Shown piece by piece: positions 1 through 10,020 of a stretch of DNA of 64,000 nucleotides (position 1 is its first letter; the number at the start of each line of letters is the position of its first letter). Source of the stretch: Bryoerythrophyllum caledonicum (lineage: Eukaryota > Streptophyta > Bryopsida > Pottiales > Pottiaceae); contig OZ020518.1 in NCBI GenBank assembly GCA_963971425.1, forward strand, positions 10,085,989-10,149,988, given 5' to 3'. A program made the position numbers and the translations under genes. Below the pieces are notes generated by a model that was not told where the DNA came from, made no database searches, and worked only from the letters and a program-made list of their open reading frames with translations.

Positions 1-195
1 CATTTGCAGTCAATGATGAGTACCGTAGTAGGTGACATCCGAAGAATCCGAGTTTTGAAAGAGGATGACATATCTCATCCTCAAGCAGCTTTTGAGATTA
101 TTTATTCAAAAGATGGAAATTCAGTTGCTAGAAGAAAAGATTTTAGGGAGCGATTATCAGGATCACGGAAGAGAAGGAGAAACAATACTCAATAG
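1..195 (+). CDS. C-terminal fragment of an unidentified protein, cut by the window edge
   Basis: The frame is open from the first base to a stop at 195, so this may be the end of a gene lying to the left. The last residues are basic (SRKRRR), which could be a nuclear localisation signal. I recognise no family. The AT-rich DNA that follows looks non-coding. It could equally be a chance frame. Confidence 0.25.
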   Translation, partial: HLQSMMSTVVGDIRRIRVLKEDDISHPQAAFEIIYSKDGNSVARRKDFRERLSGSRKRRRNNTQ

Positions 196-440
196 ATGAT
201 ATAATATATACTTTGTAGCCTATGTTTGTTTTGAATATTTGCAACAATATTATTTGAGAAAAGATTCTTTTCTGGATAAATAAATGTTATGATTTTCTAT
301 CATTAATTGATTCATGATATATTATCATCACAGTGCAATACGCGAATGTTAAACGAGAAAAAATTTAATGAATAAATAAATAATTGCATGAAGAGAATGA
401 ACAAGCCTCCAAAGCACCCTTATACAATGATGAGGAAGTT
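196..440. other. AT-rich spacer, no gene seen
   Basis: AT-rich sequence with stops in all frames. It runs directly into the 64-bp tandem repeat. Confidence 0.6.
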
Positions 441-750
441 CTGTGAAATACCCGTCACTAGATGGAATTATCGCATAAAACGTCACTGGTGAAGTACTTC
501 TTTTGTGTGAAATACCCGTCACTAGATGGAATTATCGCATAAAACGTCACTGGTGAAGTACTTCTTTTGTGTGAAATACCCGTCACTAGATGGAATTATT
601 GCATAAAATGTCACTGGTGAAGTACTTCTTTTGTGTGGAATACCCGTCATTAGATGAAATGTTTGCATAAAACGTCACTGTTGCATTAGTGCCACTGTGT
701 AGAATACGTGTCATTAAAGGAAATCATTGCATAAAACGTCACTGCTCAAC
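441..750. repeat. 64-bp tandem repeat, about 5 copies
   Basis: Copies begin at about 442, 506, 570 and 634, exactly 64 bases apart, with a fifth decayed copy near 697. The first three are almost identical. Each unit holds CCCGTCACTAGATGG and AACGTCACTGGTGAAG, so a GTCACT core occurs twice per unit. A related phrase (AAAAAACGTCACTGTCC) recurs near 2350, on the other side of the zinc-finger gene. Such arrays resemble the subterminal repeats of some plant DNA transposons, but I could not define element ends. Confidence 0.85.
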
Positions 751-1095
751 TCACATTGTTTTTTAACAAATATTTGTTTCTCATTTTTAGTACTTGCCAT
801 GAAAACAACAAATTTGATATGCATTTCCTAGAAAAGTGTAAGGGATCATGTTTGGTTAATGTTAAAAAAAAAGGTGATGAACCACAAAAGATTGTAGAAT
901 TTTACTTATAAAATAATGTAAAGAAACCTCATCATATTACATATACATACACATGAAAACATAAGAGAAACCATACCCAAAGTAAAATATACATGAAGAG
1001 ACATGTGAACAAAAAAAAATCCAATAAGTCACATAAAGACCTCAAAAGACATCACACGAACAGAAAGCAAAGACTACTCCAATTCTAAAACCACA
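751..1095. other. AT-rich spacer, no gene seen
   Basis: A-rich sequence between the tandem repeat and the stop codon of the C2H2 gene. It would hold the 3' untranslated region of that minus-strand gene. Confidence 0.5.
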
Positions 1096-2159
1096 TCACA
1101 CGTCATCTTCATTTTCTCCTCCTTCGTCCTCCTCTGATGATTCTTCTTCAGAGCTATCAGAGTCATCCTTCGGTAGATCTTCCGCATGAAGATCTTCATA
1201 TACACTACACGCCCTCTCAATTCGGTGTTGGAAAAGAACATTCTTCACGTAGAAGACGTTTTTCTCCGCATCGAGATAACGTTCAATGAACCTATTCTTC
1301 CCGTCTTTGTAACTTCAATACAACAACAATCAAATTTAGGAAACAAATATAGTAAAACAAATGACTAACAAAGATAATTGAACGAAATTCACAAAGTAGA
1401 AGAGATGTAGTACAAATAAAATGTTTTAACTTACACAGATAGAAGGGTGCATTTGCGTTGCCACTTCACCAACTCTTCCACTTCTTGTTTTCTATACTTC
1501 AAATTTTTCTTCCAATTCTTACGTTCGTTGAAACGTTCTTTTAAACGTTCCAATTCTTCATGGTCACATCGAGACTTCAACTTCATGATAGCGTCAGCAA
1601 AATCGGGGTTGTTTGGGAGCGCATCGACCTTAAACGCATCAATCGCAACACAACCATCCCTCATTTCCCCAAGATAGGTGGAATATTTCTTACCCATGAA
1701 TTTCGCAATCGATGCTTCACTACCACCATTACGCTCGTTGACCTCCTCTACCACTTGTGCCCACAGCACTTCGGCAGACTTCTTCCACCTTTGCACCTTG
1801 TAGTAAAACTCCTTCCTTTCCCGTTTGAAAGGCTTAGACAACACCTTCGCATTCATGCGACGGCTATTGATATGGCGAAGGCTCGACTCTGCTTTCTTTG
1901 GTCGACCGAGGGGTAATGGAGATAGGCGCTTCTGGTGATGACTGCGAAGGTGAGCGCCTAAATGACGGTGACTCGAGAAACGGTATCCTTTGCACACCGG
2001 AACTACACATTGCCATTGCAGCCTCCCCTTCTTCATGTCCTTGTAATCCTCTCCCAAAACAGCCAAAGGTAACCCTGTAAGCACCATTCTGCACTTGGAA
2101 ATAATATAGGAATCAGAACCAACAGTTAAATAGAAGTTGTCTTCAACATCTACATTCAT
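1096..2159 (-). CDS. C2H2 zinc-finger protein with acidic C-terminus, one clear intron
   Basis: Minus-strand gene of unknown function, probably nuclear and nucleic-acid binding. The first exon carries one C2H2 finger (C-x4-C, then FSSHRHLGAHLRSHH), a basic stretch and a long charged, probably coiled-coil region. A GTAAGT donor sits at 1434 and a TTGAAG acceptor at 1313. Joining 1435 to 1312 keeps the frame open to a TGA at 1096. The second exon encodes a short folded-looking stretch and then a very acidic tail (SDSSEEESSEEDEGGENEDD). That the frame survives splicing argues for a real gene. The start is uncertain: an ATG lies at 2159, another at 2087 just after an acceptor-like AG, and a proline-rich upstream exon with a GTAAAA donor may end at 2530. 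It could be host or transposon-borne. Confidence 0.6.
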
Positions 2160-2559
2160 ATGAAAAAGTATGAACAAATCATTAACATCGTCTCTCACAT
2201 CAAGAATTTATGCCATTTCAAATGGATTTAGTGGCATTCAACCTCTCTAAATACTAGGTATTATAAAAGTGTGTGAAATTGGAAAAATCCGTTACATTCA
2301 AACCTCCCTTTCACTAGCAGTATTAGTCACTACACCTCAAAATGCAAAAAAACGTCACTGTCCAACACTTTGGAAACCGTTACAAATGAAACATTTCGTC
2401 CACATTGTCATCAACTTTAAATTCCTACTCTTAGAACAACACCCTACTCATTACAAATCATTAATATGTAGAATTCTCATCATTGACGTGCAATTGACAA
2501 ATTCGCACGAGAGGAGTTTAGGGTTTTACCTTAACAAAAGTAGGTGCGGAGGGCCACTT
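2160..2559. other. AT-rich stretch, possible 5' intron of the C2H2 gene
   Basis: Flanked by donor-like GTAAAACC (minus strand, exon edge at 2530) and acceptor-like TTTCCAAGTGCAG (exon edge at 2088). It contains phrases related to the 64-bp repeat, such as AACGTCACTG near 2353. Confidence 0.35.
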
Positions 2560-3047
2560 GATGGAGGAGGAGCAACGCGATTTGGAGCAGCAGTAGGGCT
2601 TGGGGATTGAAGGATGAGTACATTGACAGGGAGGGGCGAGCTGCGCAGGTGGAGCTGCAGACAGGGAGGACGACCTGGAGCTCCTGGAGGGAAGAGCTGT
2701 GGAGAGGAGCGAGCCCCTGGCGCGAGGGCGTCAAAATTCTGTGGGCGTCGAAATTCTGGTATGGGGGTACGGGTATCACGGGGACTCGGGTATCACAGGG
2801 CGAATTCGGGTATGGGGAGGGCGAATTCGGGTATGGGGCGGGGAGGGCGAGCGTGAATAGCCAGCCAGCGCGGAGCCCGAGGAGCACACTTTTCGAACAG
2901 CCTGCGAGACTGCCCGCGCAGCAGGTCGTCAGACCGCGTTGGCTCGGGAACACGACGGGGAACACGACGAGGAACACCACGGGGAACACCACGGGCCTGG
3001 TTGACCCCCCATTCGTGCACGGGTGGTACGAATGAGGGGGTCAATTC
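2560..3047. other. GC-rich block with short tandem repeats, possible promoter or 5' exon of the C2H2 gene
   Basis: Abruptly GC-rich. It holds a doubled GCGAATTCGGGTATGGGG phrase near 2808-2840 and a 12-15 bp repeat built on GGGAACAC at 2946-2996. Its right end is an inverted repeat, TTGACCCCCCATTCGT (3001-3016) against ACGAATGAGGGGGTCAA (3028-3044). The open frames look compositional rather than coding. Confidence 0.4.
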
Positions 3048-3195
3048 GCCCTGGGCTCACCGCCCGCGCCCATTGACCTTTGCGGGCAACAGACAACTTA
3101 CGACTTTGCCCATCGGTAAGCCCGCGGCCATTAGGTCAACGGTCATAGGCATGACACTTGTGAAGAATTAGGTGCATGTCTTCTCCTTGTCACGA
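3048..3195. repeat. Dispersed repeat, second copy near 22.5 kb
   Basis: This stretch (GCCCGCGCCCATTGACCTTT to TGAAGAATTAGGTGCA) is nearly identical to 22485-22620. Both copies keep the phrase AAGCCCGCGGCCATTAGG. A shorter relative lies at 22775-22885. Confidence 0.85.
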
Positions 3196-3781
3196 GAAAC
3201 ACGCAATTATGCAATTATGCACTCACCAAATAAAAGTGCACTTAGGTACAAAGGCGGCCATTGCGAACATAAGTGGAAAAATTGCAAAAAAAAATTGTTT
3301 TTGAAAGAAAAAAAAATGTTTTTCTAAAAATAAATAAATTAGCTTCTGCAACAATACTATGTACAATCATGGTTGTTAATATTGGAAGCAATTTTTTGGC
3401 ATTTTCAACTAATTTTCAACTAATTTTAGGTGGCCCCTCGTTAATATTAGATAAATGTGTGTTTAATATAGTTTCACAATATTTCAAAGATAGATTTGAA
3501 GGATTGTTATATACAAATAGTCGTAATTAGATAAAAACATACTTTATGCTTGGGTTGGCAATTGATTAAAAGATATTCTACGTAGTACATAACGCATACA
3601 ATGGTGGAAACTAAACATGGATGCTTCTATAAATGGACTTAGCACCAATAGTAAAAACACCTTTACTCTATAGGATTAATGACATAACGTCTTACATCAC
3701 CCTTAGAATATACTACTCTTACTCATACACTATATAGCATTTACCATACACAACTAGTGTATTCTCATAAAGGCACACTAC
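3196..3781. other. AT-rich spacer, no gene seen
   Basis: AT-rich sequence without a convincing frame. The right part would be the 3' flank of the DUF7869-type gene. Confidence 0.5.
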
Positions 3782-6492
3782 CTACTCCATAGAATTTAGG
3801 GCTGCTTGCAAACGGTCGTCATCGATAGCTTCGGTTTGCATTGCAATATATTGTAGTATGTGAGTCTTAGCCGATTGAAAAATGCGAATCATGCTTTCAA
3901 CCTACACTCCAAATACATTGCGCTTTCTCCACCCGCTGGTCCCGGATATGGTTATTTCCGGTGTGTCTACCCATGAAAAAATGCATGCATCTTTCTCTAC
4001 CCAACTATGGCTTTCCATAGATGGCTCCCAGAATGAATCCATGCAGTTTGCATACCGCTGTGTAGATGACCCATGCCCATCAATCCCCCCCTCTTGGATG
4101 ATGGGCCAATACCAACAAAGCTTTATCTTAAGTCTCCATCGATTTTTTCCTTCCTCAATCACTTTCCCTACATAGAATGGTACACCACTTTCTATTTCTG
4201 TTCGATCAACACTCAAGGCTACAAATTGTCCACAACAGATATCAGATTGTGAATTGAATGGTGGAAATGGGTCGTGATTTTCTTCATACCTTGCTCTTTC
4301 TTCGGCTCGTTCCACAACATAGTTGCGCTCTATTCGTTGTGCCCTACGTAGTGCCTGATTAGAAGGTCGTCCTCTACGAGGACCAAAGTATCCTCGAGCC
4401 TCGGCATTTGGAAGCATTGCCACTATCTACTCTACGACATTTATCTCGCAATTTTCTTCACTTGCACCATCTATAACATCCAAAGATGCACCCTCTATTG
4501 ATCCGGTATTGGAGAACTCTGAAGGCCAAAACGGTGAGGAACGATGCTCATTGCTTCGGTCTTTGTGTGGAAATTCAGCTAAATAGATTTTCAATCGTTC
4601 AGCCTCTATTTTTGCCTCACGATTCCTGTCCTCATGCTGCAACCTTTGAATGCACCTTTGTTTATATACGATGAAGTCATCCTAGGCCTTCAACTTCCGC
4701 AAACAAAGGTCGCTCATTGTTTCTTGGCAACGACCTCAAAGTTCTTGTACCTGCCTCCGGTCCCCATGGATCCTTGCAATAATGCTTGTGTTGTACTCGA
4801 ACCTCACGAGTCCCTTCTCAATTGTCCATATAGAATCGCATGTGGTGCGGAAATGTTATGCCCACTAATGAATCCTGACATATCAGTAAGTGAGGTGTTA
4901 TGAACAATTTCCAATCCCATACATTCTCTAGCAGCCTGGCGCTAACATATGCCTCCGTAGGAGATGTTTCTTGTTCTTTAAGGCTCATCATTTCCTTCAA
5001 CGAGTCCACGTCCGACCTCTTCAACGTATTTGATATACAACTGAAGCATTGATCAATATCTTCGTGTGTATAGCCCACTGTGAGAAAAGATACCTTCACG
5101 TCCTGAAAAACCCCAATCCCACCAATGTAGCACATAGAGCAAACATATAAATGTTTTTCTTCTCCGTGTACAGTTGTCTGCTTGGATTCGTAATGTTCGT
5201 GGCAAAAAGCCCTTCCTCCGCAACACATCTCCTATCACATACAACAATGTACTTACAACTTGGTTGCTATCATGTTTGTGGTGAGCCCCAAACCACACGT
5301 CGCAATATAAACCAATCCCATGTACAAGAGCACCACACAGATGGGTCTTCACAAACCGGTGTTCAATGTTCTTCACAGTCTGACGCATCCTGGGTACCAT
5401 GGTTGTGTTTTGGTCCATGCCATCCACTATGATGCACATGTACAACTCAGGGCTAATATAACACAACCTCTTGAATATCCAATAATGCCTACGTTCTTTC
5501 ATCTGGTTGTGCAGATGCAACATAAACAATTCCTTTATCTTTATCCTTGCATCCGCATTGGTGGTTCCCTCCATGGCACATTTATACTCCCAACAATGAT
5601 AACACTTTGAGAATCTCGAGAACGGAGGTACCTGAACGTGGGGATACTTGATGCGCCACATCCTCCGGAAGGAACTGATAGAAATGGTTTCTCCATTACA
5701 AATTCTCTTCACCTCATCATTTACGTAATTGAATATATCAAATTTGGCAGTATTCATAGGAAGCAGAATAAGAGGCACCACTTCGTTGTCACTCTTACGA
5801 CGAATACAACGATGAGATTGAGGACAACCAGATTCATCGACAAATGATTTAAAACAAGCCTCTGCCGCAGACATTCTAGTGCTCTCTCTAATCGGATCTG
5901 AAAGTGAATTGCCGTGAATCGATGTCATTCTTCCATATATTACACAATCCTTCTTCAATTGCTTAAAGCGCCTCTGTAAATATCCAACCCCAAGAGCGTA
6001 GCAAGCATTGCAAATTTCTTTCCCATCTAACTTTGTTCCGAACTTGTCTCGACGAGTTCCTTCCATCCTTGTATAAAAAGAAACCAGCATCTGTCTCATC
6101 CATATACTTCGTACTGAAAATTCATTGGCCCATGCATTATATCGCATGTCTAATAGATACCTTGTTGGAATGTCCCTCAAACAATTCCGTTTGCATCCTC
6201 CTTGTGCCATTGCAATTTACACGCTTCTAAGGGATACCTTAGATGGTGCAGCTTCTATCAATGATGGCTCTCCTGAATCTCTCCTTCTCCAATTTTGCAT
6301 AGAATACGGACGACGTGTTGGCCTAACATAAGCAAATCCATCTACATGGGGCAAATCTTGGATATTTGAGGAATTAGGTTGGGAAAATGGTGAAATTTCA
6401 TCTACGGCGTTAGATGCTTGACTACTGGGTCGAGACCTCTCGGTTGATCTTGGTGTGTTGATGTATTTAGGAAAACCAAATTTTGGGGCCAT
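3782..6492 (-). pseudogene. DUF7869-type (DDE-like, putative mobile-element) protein, broken
   Basis: One long minus-strand protein can be followed from an ATG at 6492 to a TAG at 3782. Motifs in order: KEICNACYALG, a cysteine region (KCYHCWEYKC), VDGMDQ, GALVHGIG, HDSN, RIQADNC, VGYTHEDIDQCFS, a coiled-coil-like stretch, and a C-terminal block with PFYVGKV and KLCWYWP. The DGMDQ / DNC / THEDIDQ trio is the hallmark I know from the DUF7869 family of invertebrates and oomycetes; its acidic residues suggest a transposase-like nuclease. The gene is broken by a +1 shift near 5172, another frame change near 4860, and in-frame stops at 6217 (TAA), 4736 (TGA), 4682, 4427 and 3902 (all TAG). Introns could explain a break or two, but not the set. 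The family name is from memory. Confidence 0.7.
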
Positions 6493-6516
6493 CCTTTATG
6501 TAGGCGCTATTCGTCA

Positions 6517-6948
6517 TCAAAATTCACCAGGGGCACTTGGAATAGCCAGTTCTACTACCACTATACGTAGCAAAGATTGGTGCCAACAAATGATCAAGCC
6601 CACACACATGCCAAACCGTTCTCCTACAATCTCTCTGGTCCAATGCAATGCATCATCTACCCTAGTGATACGCACCGCCACCTCGAACGGGAACAACTTC
6701 GATCCATTCAATTCCATGTCGCTTTTGAATGCATGCTCCCTGTTTGCTAAGCCTACCACATCCCCTCTTTCAGATAGCAATTCTACTGTCCTTCCCAATT
6801 CAGATGTCATGACCTCAAGAGATCTTTGTTGAATTTGCCTTGCACGTGCTGCTCGTACTAATCGGGCCCCCACTGAGATATTGGAAACCATATTATCCCT
6901 TTGTATGTGTGGCCGTATCAAAGGAGTCTGAATTGTATGGCTCTCCAT
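6517..6948 (-). CDS. Small unidentified protein upstream of the DUF7869-type gene
   Basis: An intact minus-strand frame of about 143 residues from ATG (MESH) at 6948 to a double TGA at 6517. It lies 24 bases upstream of the DUF7869-type frame and in the same frame. The middle (RAARARQIQQRSLEVMTSEL) is charged and helix-prone, the C-terminus hydrophobic. I recognise no family. Its position suggests it belongs to the same element, or is the first exon of the same gene with an intron spanning the double stop. Confidence 0.45.
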   Translation of the reverse strand: MESHTIQTPLIRPHIQRDNMVSNISVGARLVRAARARQIQQRSLEVMTSELGRTVELLSERGDVVGLANREHAFKSDMELNGSKLFPFEVAVRITRVDDALHWTREIVGERFGMCVGLIICWHQSLLRIVVVELAIPSAPGEF

Positions 6949-7039
6949 TATCACTATTGAAAAAAAAAACATTATGGTTGCACATTAGTTAAATTCCGGT
7001 ATTCGACTCAATGTAGGAAAAAATTGAACCAAAGTTGTC

Positions 7040-7302
7040 TACTATAAAAACTATAATTTTTCAGTCCGTGCGGTCAAATTTTATGAAACTTTGTGAGTAT
7101 GTTACTTAACCTCTAAAAGCCCGTGACAAATTCACACCAACAACACTTCAAAATTGTTGATTCTAGTGCAATGGATAAGGAAGGAAATAAAACCTTATAT
7201 TTATCATTTTGACCGTAGGATCTCCATCAAGACTAACTAAGTAACATACTTAAAAAATTTCATACACTTTGACCACACAGATTGATAGATTACAGTGTCG
7301 AG
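7040..7302. repeat. Palindromic MITE-like repeat
   Basis: The left arm (ACTATAATTTTTCAGTCCGT, then GCGGTCAAA to GTATGTTACT) is an imperfect inverted copy of the right arm ending near 7300 (AGTAACATACTT to GATTACAGT). A relative with the same core, reading GACCGCACGGATTGAAAG, occurs at 11690-11770. More decayed relatives appear near 24160, 48750 and 51230. Confidence 0.6.
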
Positions 7303-8999
7303 TCTTTGCACTACAGAATGTTTAAGTTCATTACCATTATATTATTGACGATGTTATATTCTTCTAAATGTATTTTTAGAGGTACAAAAGGGGTGTAGCA
7401 TATTCGAAACAATCGTAGAAGGGGTAGAAATTCAAAATTTATCAAGTTGCGTTATTATTTTTTGTGATGTAACCATGTCTTACAATGAGAATCCGTATGT
7501 TTTACGGTGAAAGAGAAGGTTTACACCACATCATCTGATACAAAACAAAAATGAAAATAATATAAAGATCTCTAAGTTTTCTGTGGAAAAGCATAAGTTT
7601 TTTGGATCCCTTGTCTTACAATGCGTGATCATGTGGGCAAATGATTTGAGTTAATGTAGACATTTTCAGTAGAGACAACAAATGTAATCTAAAAATATGA
7701 GAGGAAATAATATTACTTGTTCTCACTGACACCATTGAAACTTGTTACAACAGCTAATACAAGAAAGGATTTGTAATTCCAAATGTAGGTCATTCTAACA
7801 ACAACACCAAACAGAAGATCGATCCGGAATCAATTTCAAATATGAATAAAAAGTAATTTCTCACCTCAAGATACATTGCAAGTGTTAGCAGTACAAGCAA
7901 CGGTATTTGATGGCGTTTAACATTAAATCATCATTCCCTCATTGTTGGTAGACATGCTCTTCAACTCTTTCCTACTTGCGGAACCTGCATAAATTTTATA
8001 TGGTGCTTTGTTGAAACTATGTGATGAAAACTCCAAAGTATCTTTATATTAGATAAGCACAATAATTTAACATAATATGTAAAAATTTTAAACAAATAGA
8101 AAACAAAGTAAAATTTCCAAAGTCCAAAAGTAAAAATTTCACTTTTCAACTTGAGGCACAAGGTTTCAATGTGAATATAAGGTTTCCGTACAAACCTAAA
8201 TGATCACTTATCTTCCCACTTTCAAAGGTAAGCTCTCCTGAAATTGCAACATCAAAACCAAGTGTCTTCATTAGGTCATTTGCTAATAACAGTTAGCTTT
8301 GTTTCTGGTGTGTAGATTGGAGGAGGCAAGTGGAGTTCGAGGCAAATAACGTGAGCTTGGTAAGCATCTCTAACTCTGTTTCATTGCAGAATCAAAACTT
8401 GAAAACTTAACCCCTAAAGGTGAATGGCCTCAAAACAACCAAAAATCCTCAAAACTACCCTCTTTTTATGCAAGATGTAAATTTTCAATTTTTGACAATT
8501 TTTGAAGTATGTAACCTTAAGATCTAGTACCTAACTTGTACATGTAGATGCATACCAAATCTTAGATTCAAATTCCTCACCATTTGTGAGATCGTACTCT
8601 TCAAAGTTGAAAAAAAATAAAATTTCCTTGTTGTAGAATGGAAAACTAATGTTCTGGGGGCCAGAAAAACCATTTTTGAAAGGAAATTTGACATGAAGCT
8701 CTTCAAATTCTTGTTTCTATGTGAGTAAGGAATATGTCCATATAATTTTTACCCTCATAGGACCTGTAAAACCTAAAGAAATGCTTAATTTTTCACATGG
8801 AGGTATGCTGAAATACAAATACAAATGCCCATTTTCAACAATTAAAAAGGCATGTAAAAAATTATTGGATTGAAAATCCAAACGGTGAGATCATGCTTTA
8901 CTACCTCTTTTACATGTACGAAAACAAAATTCGGAAAAAAGTAAAATCTCAATTTTTGGTGAATTTTTGAAGTTACGGCGATCTAATTGATTTTGAGCA
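7303..8999. other. AT-rich repeat remnants, no gene seen
   Basis: Contains phrases shared with 11880-12060 and 51360-51560 (for example AATGAGAATCC and AAGGTTTACA), so it belongs to an old dispersed family. No frame looks coding. Confidence 0.5.
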
Positions 9000-9640
9000 G
9001 ATTTTGAGAATAAATGAGCATACACCGCAGTTTTGGGCAGATTTCAGCATGCCAAACAGTGTTTCACGGTCAAAGCCTAACAGTGTTTTCAATGAGCATA
9101 TACCACAGTTTTAGGAGATTTTCAATGAGCATACCCTACGCTATGGTCAGTTTCGTACATAATTAATTCAAAATGGGGACTTGTCCAAAATTTTGGAAAT
9201 TTCAAGAGAATTGGCTAGGCGATACCTATGTAATACCAAGGTGACACCCGTGCAAGATCTAGGTGATACTCATGCAATACCTATGTGATATCCATTGTGT
9301 CGAATCAATGTGACAGGAAAAAATAAATGCTTCGACAGTTGCCTGTCGAAACTGACCGTAGCGTACGGTATACCGCAGTGTCAATGAGCATTTACCGCAG
9401 TGTCAATGAGCATTTACCGCAGTGTCAATGAGCATTTACCGCAGTGTCAATGAGCATTTACCGCAGTTTCAATGAGCATATACCGTAGTTTCAATGAGCA
9501 TTCACCGCAGTTTCAATGAGCATTCACCGCAGTTTCAATGAGCATATACCGCAGTTTCAATGAGCATATACCGCAGTTTCAATGAGTTTCAATGAGATTT
9601 TAAAAACTGAGGTATATGCTCATTGAAAATGCGGTTAAAC
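9000..9640. repeat. 22-bp minisatellite with an inverted end copy
   Basis: About ten copies of a 22-bp unit (consensus TTTCAATGAGCATATACCGC plus AG) run from about 9370 to 9590. They fall into subtypes with TTTACC, TTCACC or ATACC. Degenerate copies begin near 9010. At 9608-9632 the unit appears once in reverse (GAGGTATATGCTCATTGAAA), so transcripts could form a hairpin. Confidence 0.9.
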
Positions 9641-10020
9641 TTTGACCGTGAATATCTCCTAAAATATGAGAACTTTTGAAGCATGAATAGTGTCATTGGA
9701 AAGGTATGGGAAAACTCTACTACCTGCAAAAAGTTGTAACTTCATACGATCTAAATTAAGTCACTGAGAGCCTGACCAGAGTCAGACCGACCACAATCAA
9801 AGTATAGGTCAGTATGATACAATGAGCTGAGGCAGTATCAATCGTTTGTCACACGAACAAAGCACCAACTTCAATATTTCCAAAACTTTAAACTCATTAA
9901 CAGTTCAGTACGTAAACATGATAGCAGTCATTCGCTACTGAGTTCAACCCGCAGCACGGTACTGCAATGATGACTTCGAAATCTGAGGATTGAATTTGGT
10001 GAGGTCGCCCGAAGTAAGAC
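9641..10020. other. Spacer, no gene seen
   Basis: No supported frame or repeat beyond decayed phrases shared with other spacers. Confidence 0.4.

Noticed and set aside
441..750. CRISPR array
   Set aside because: Direct 64-bp tandem units with no unique spacers, in a plant nuclear context.
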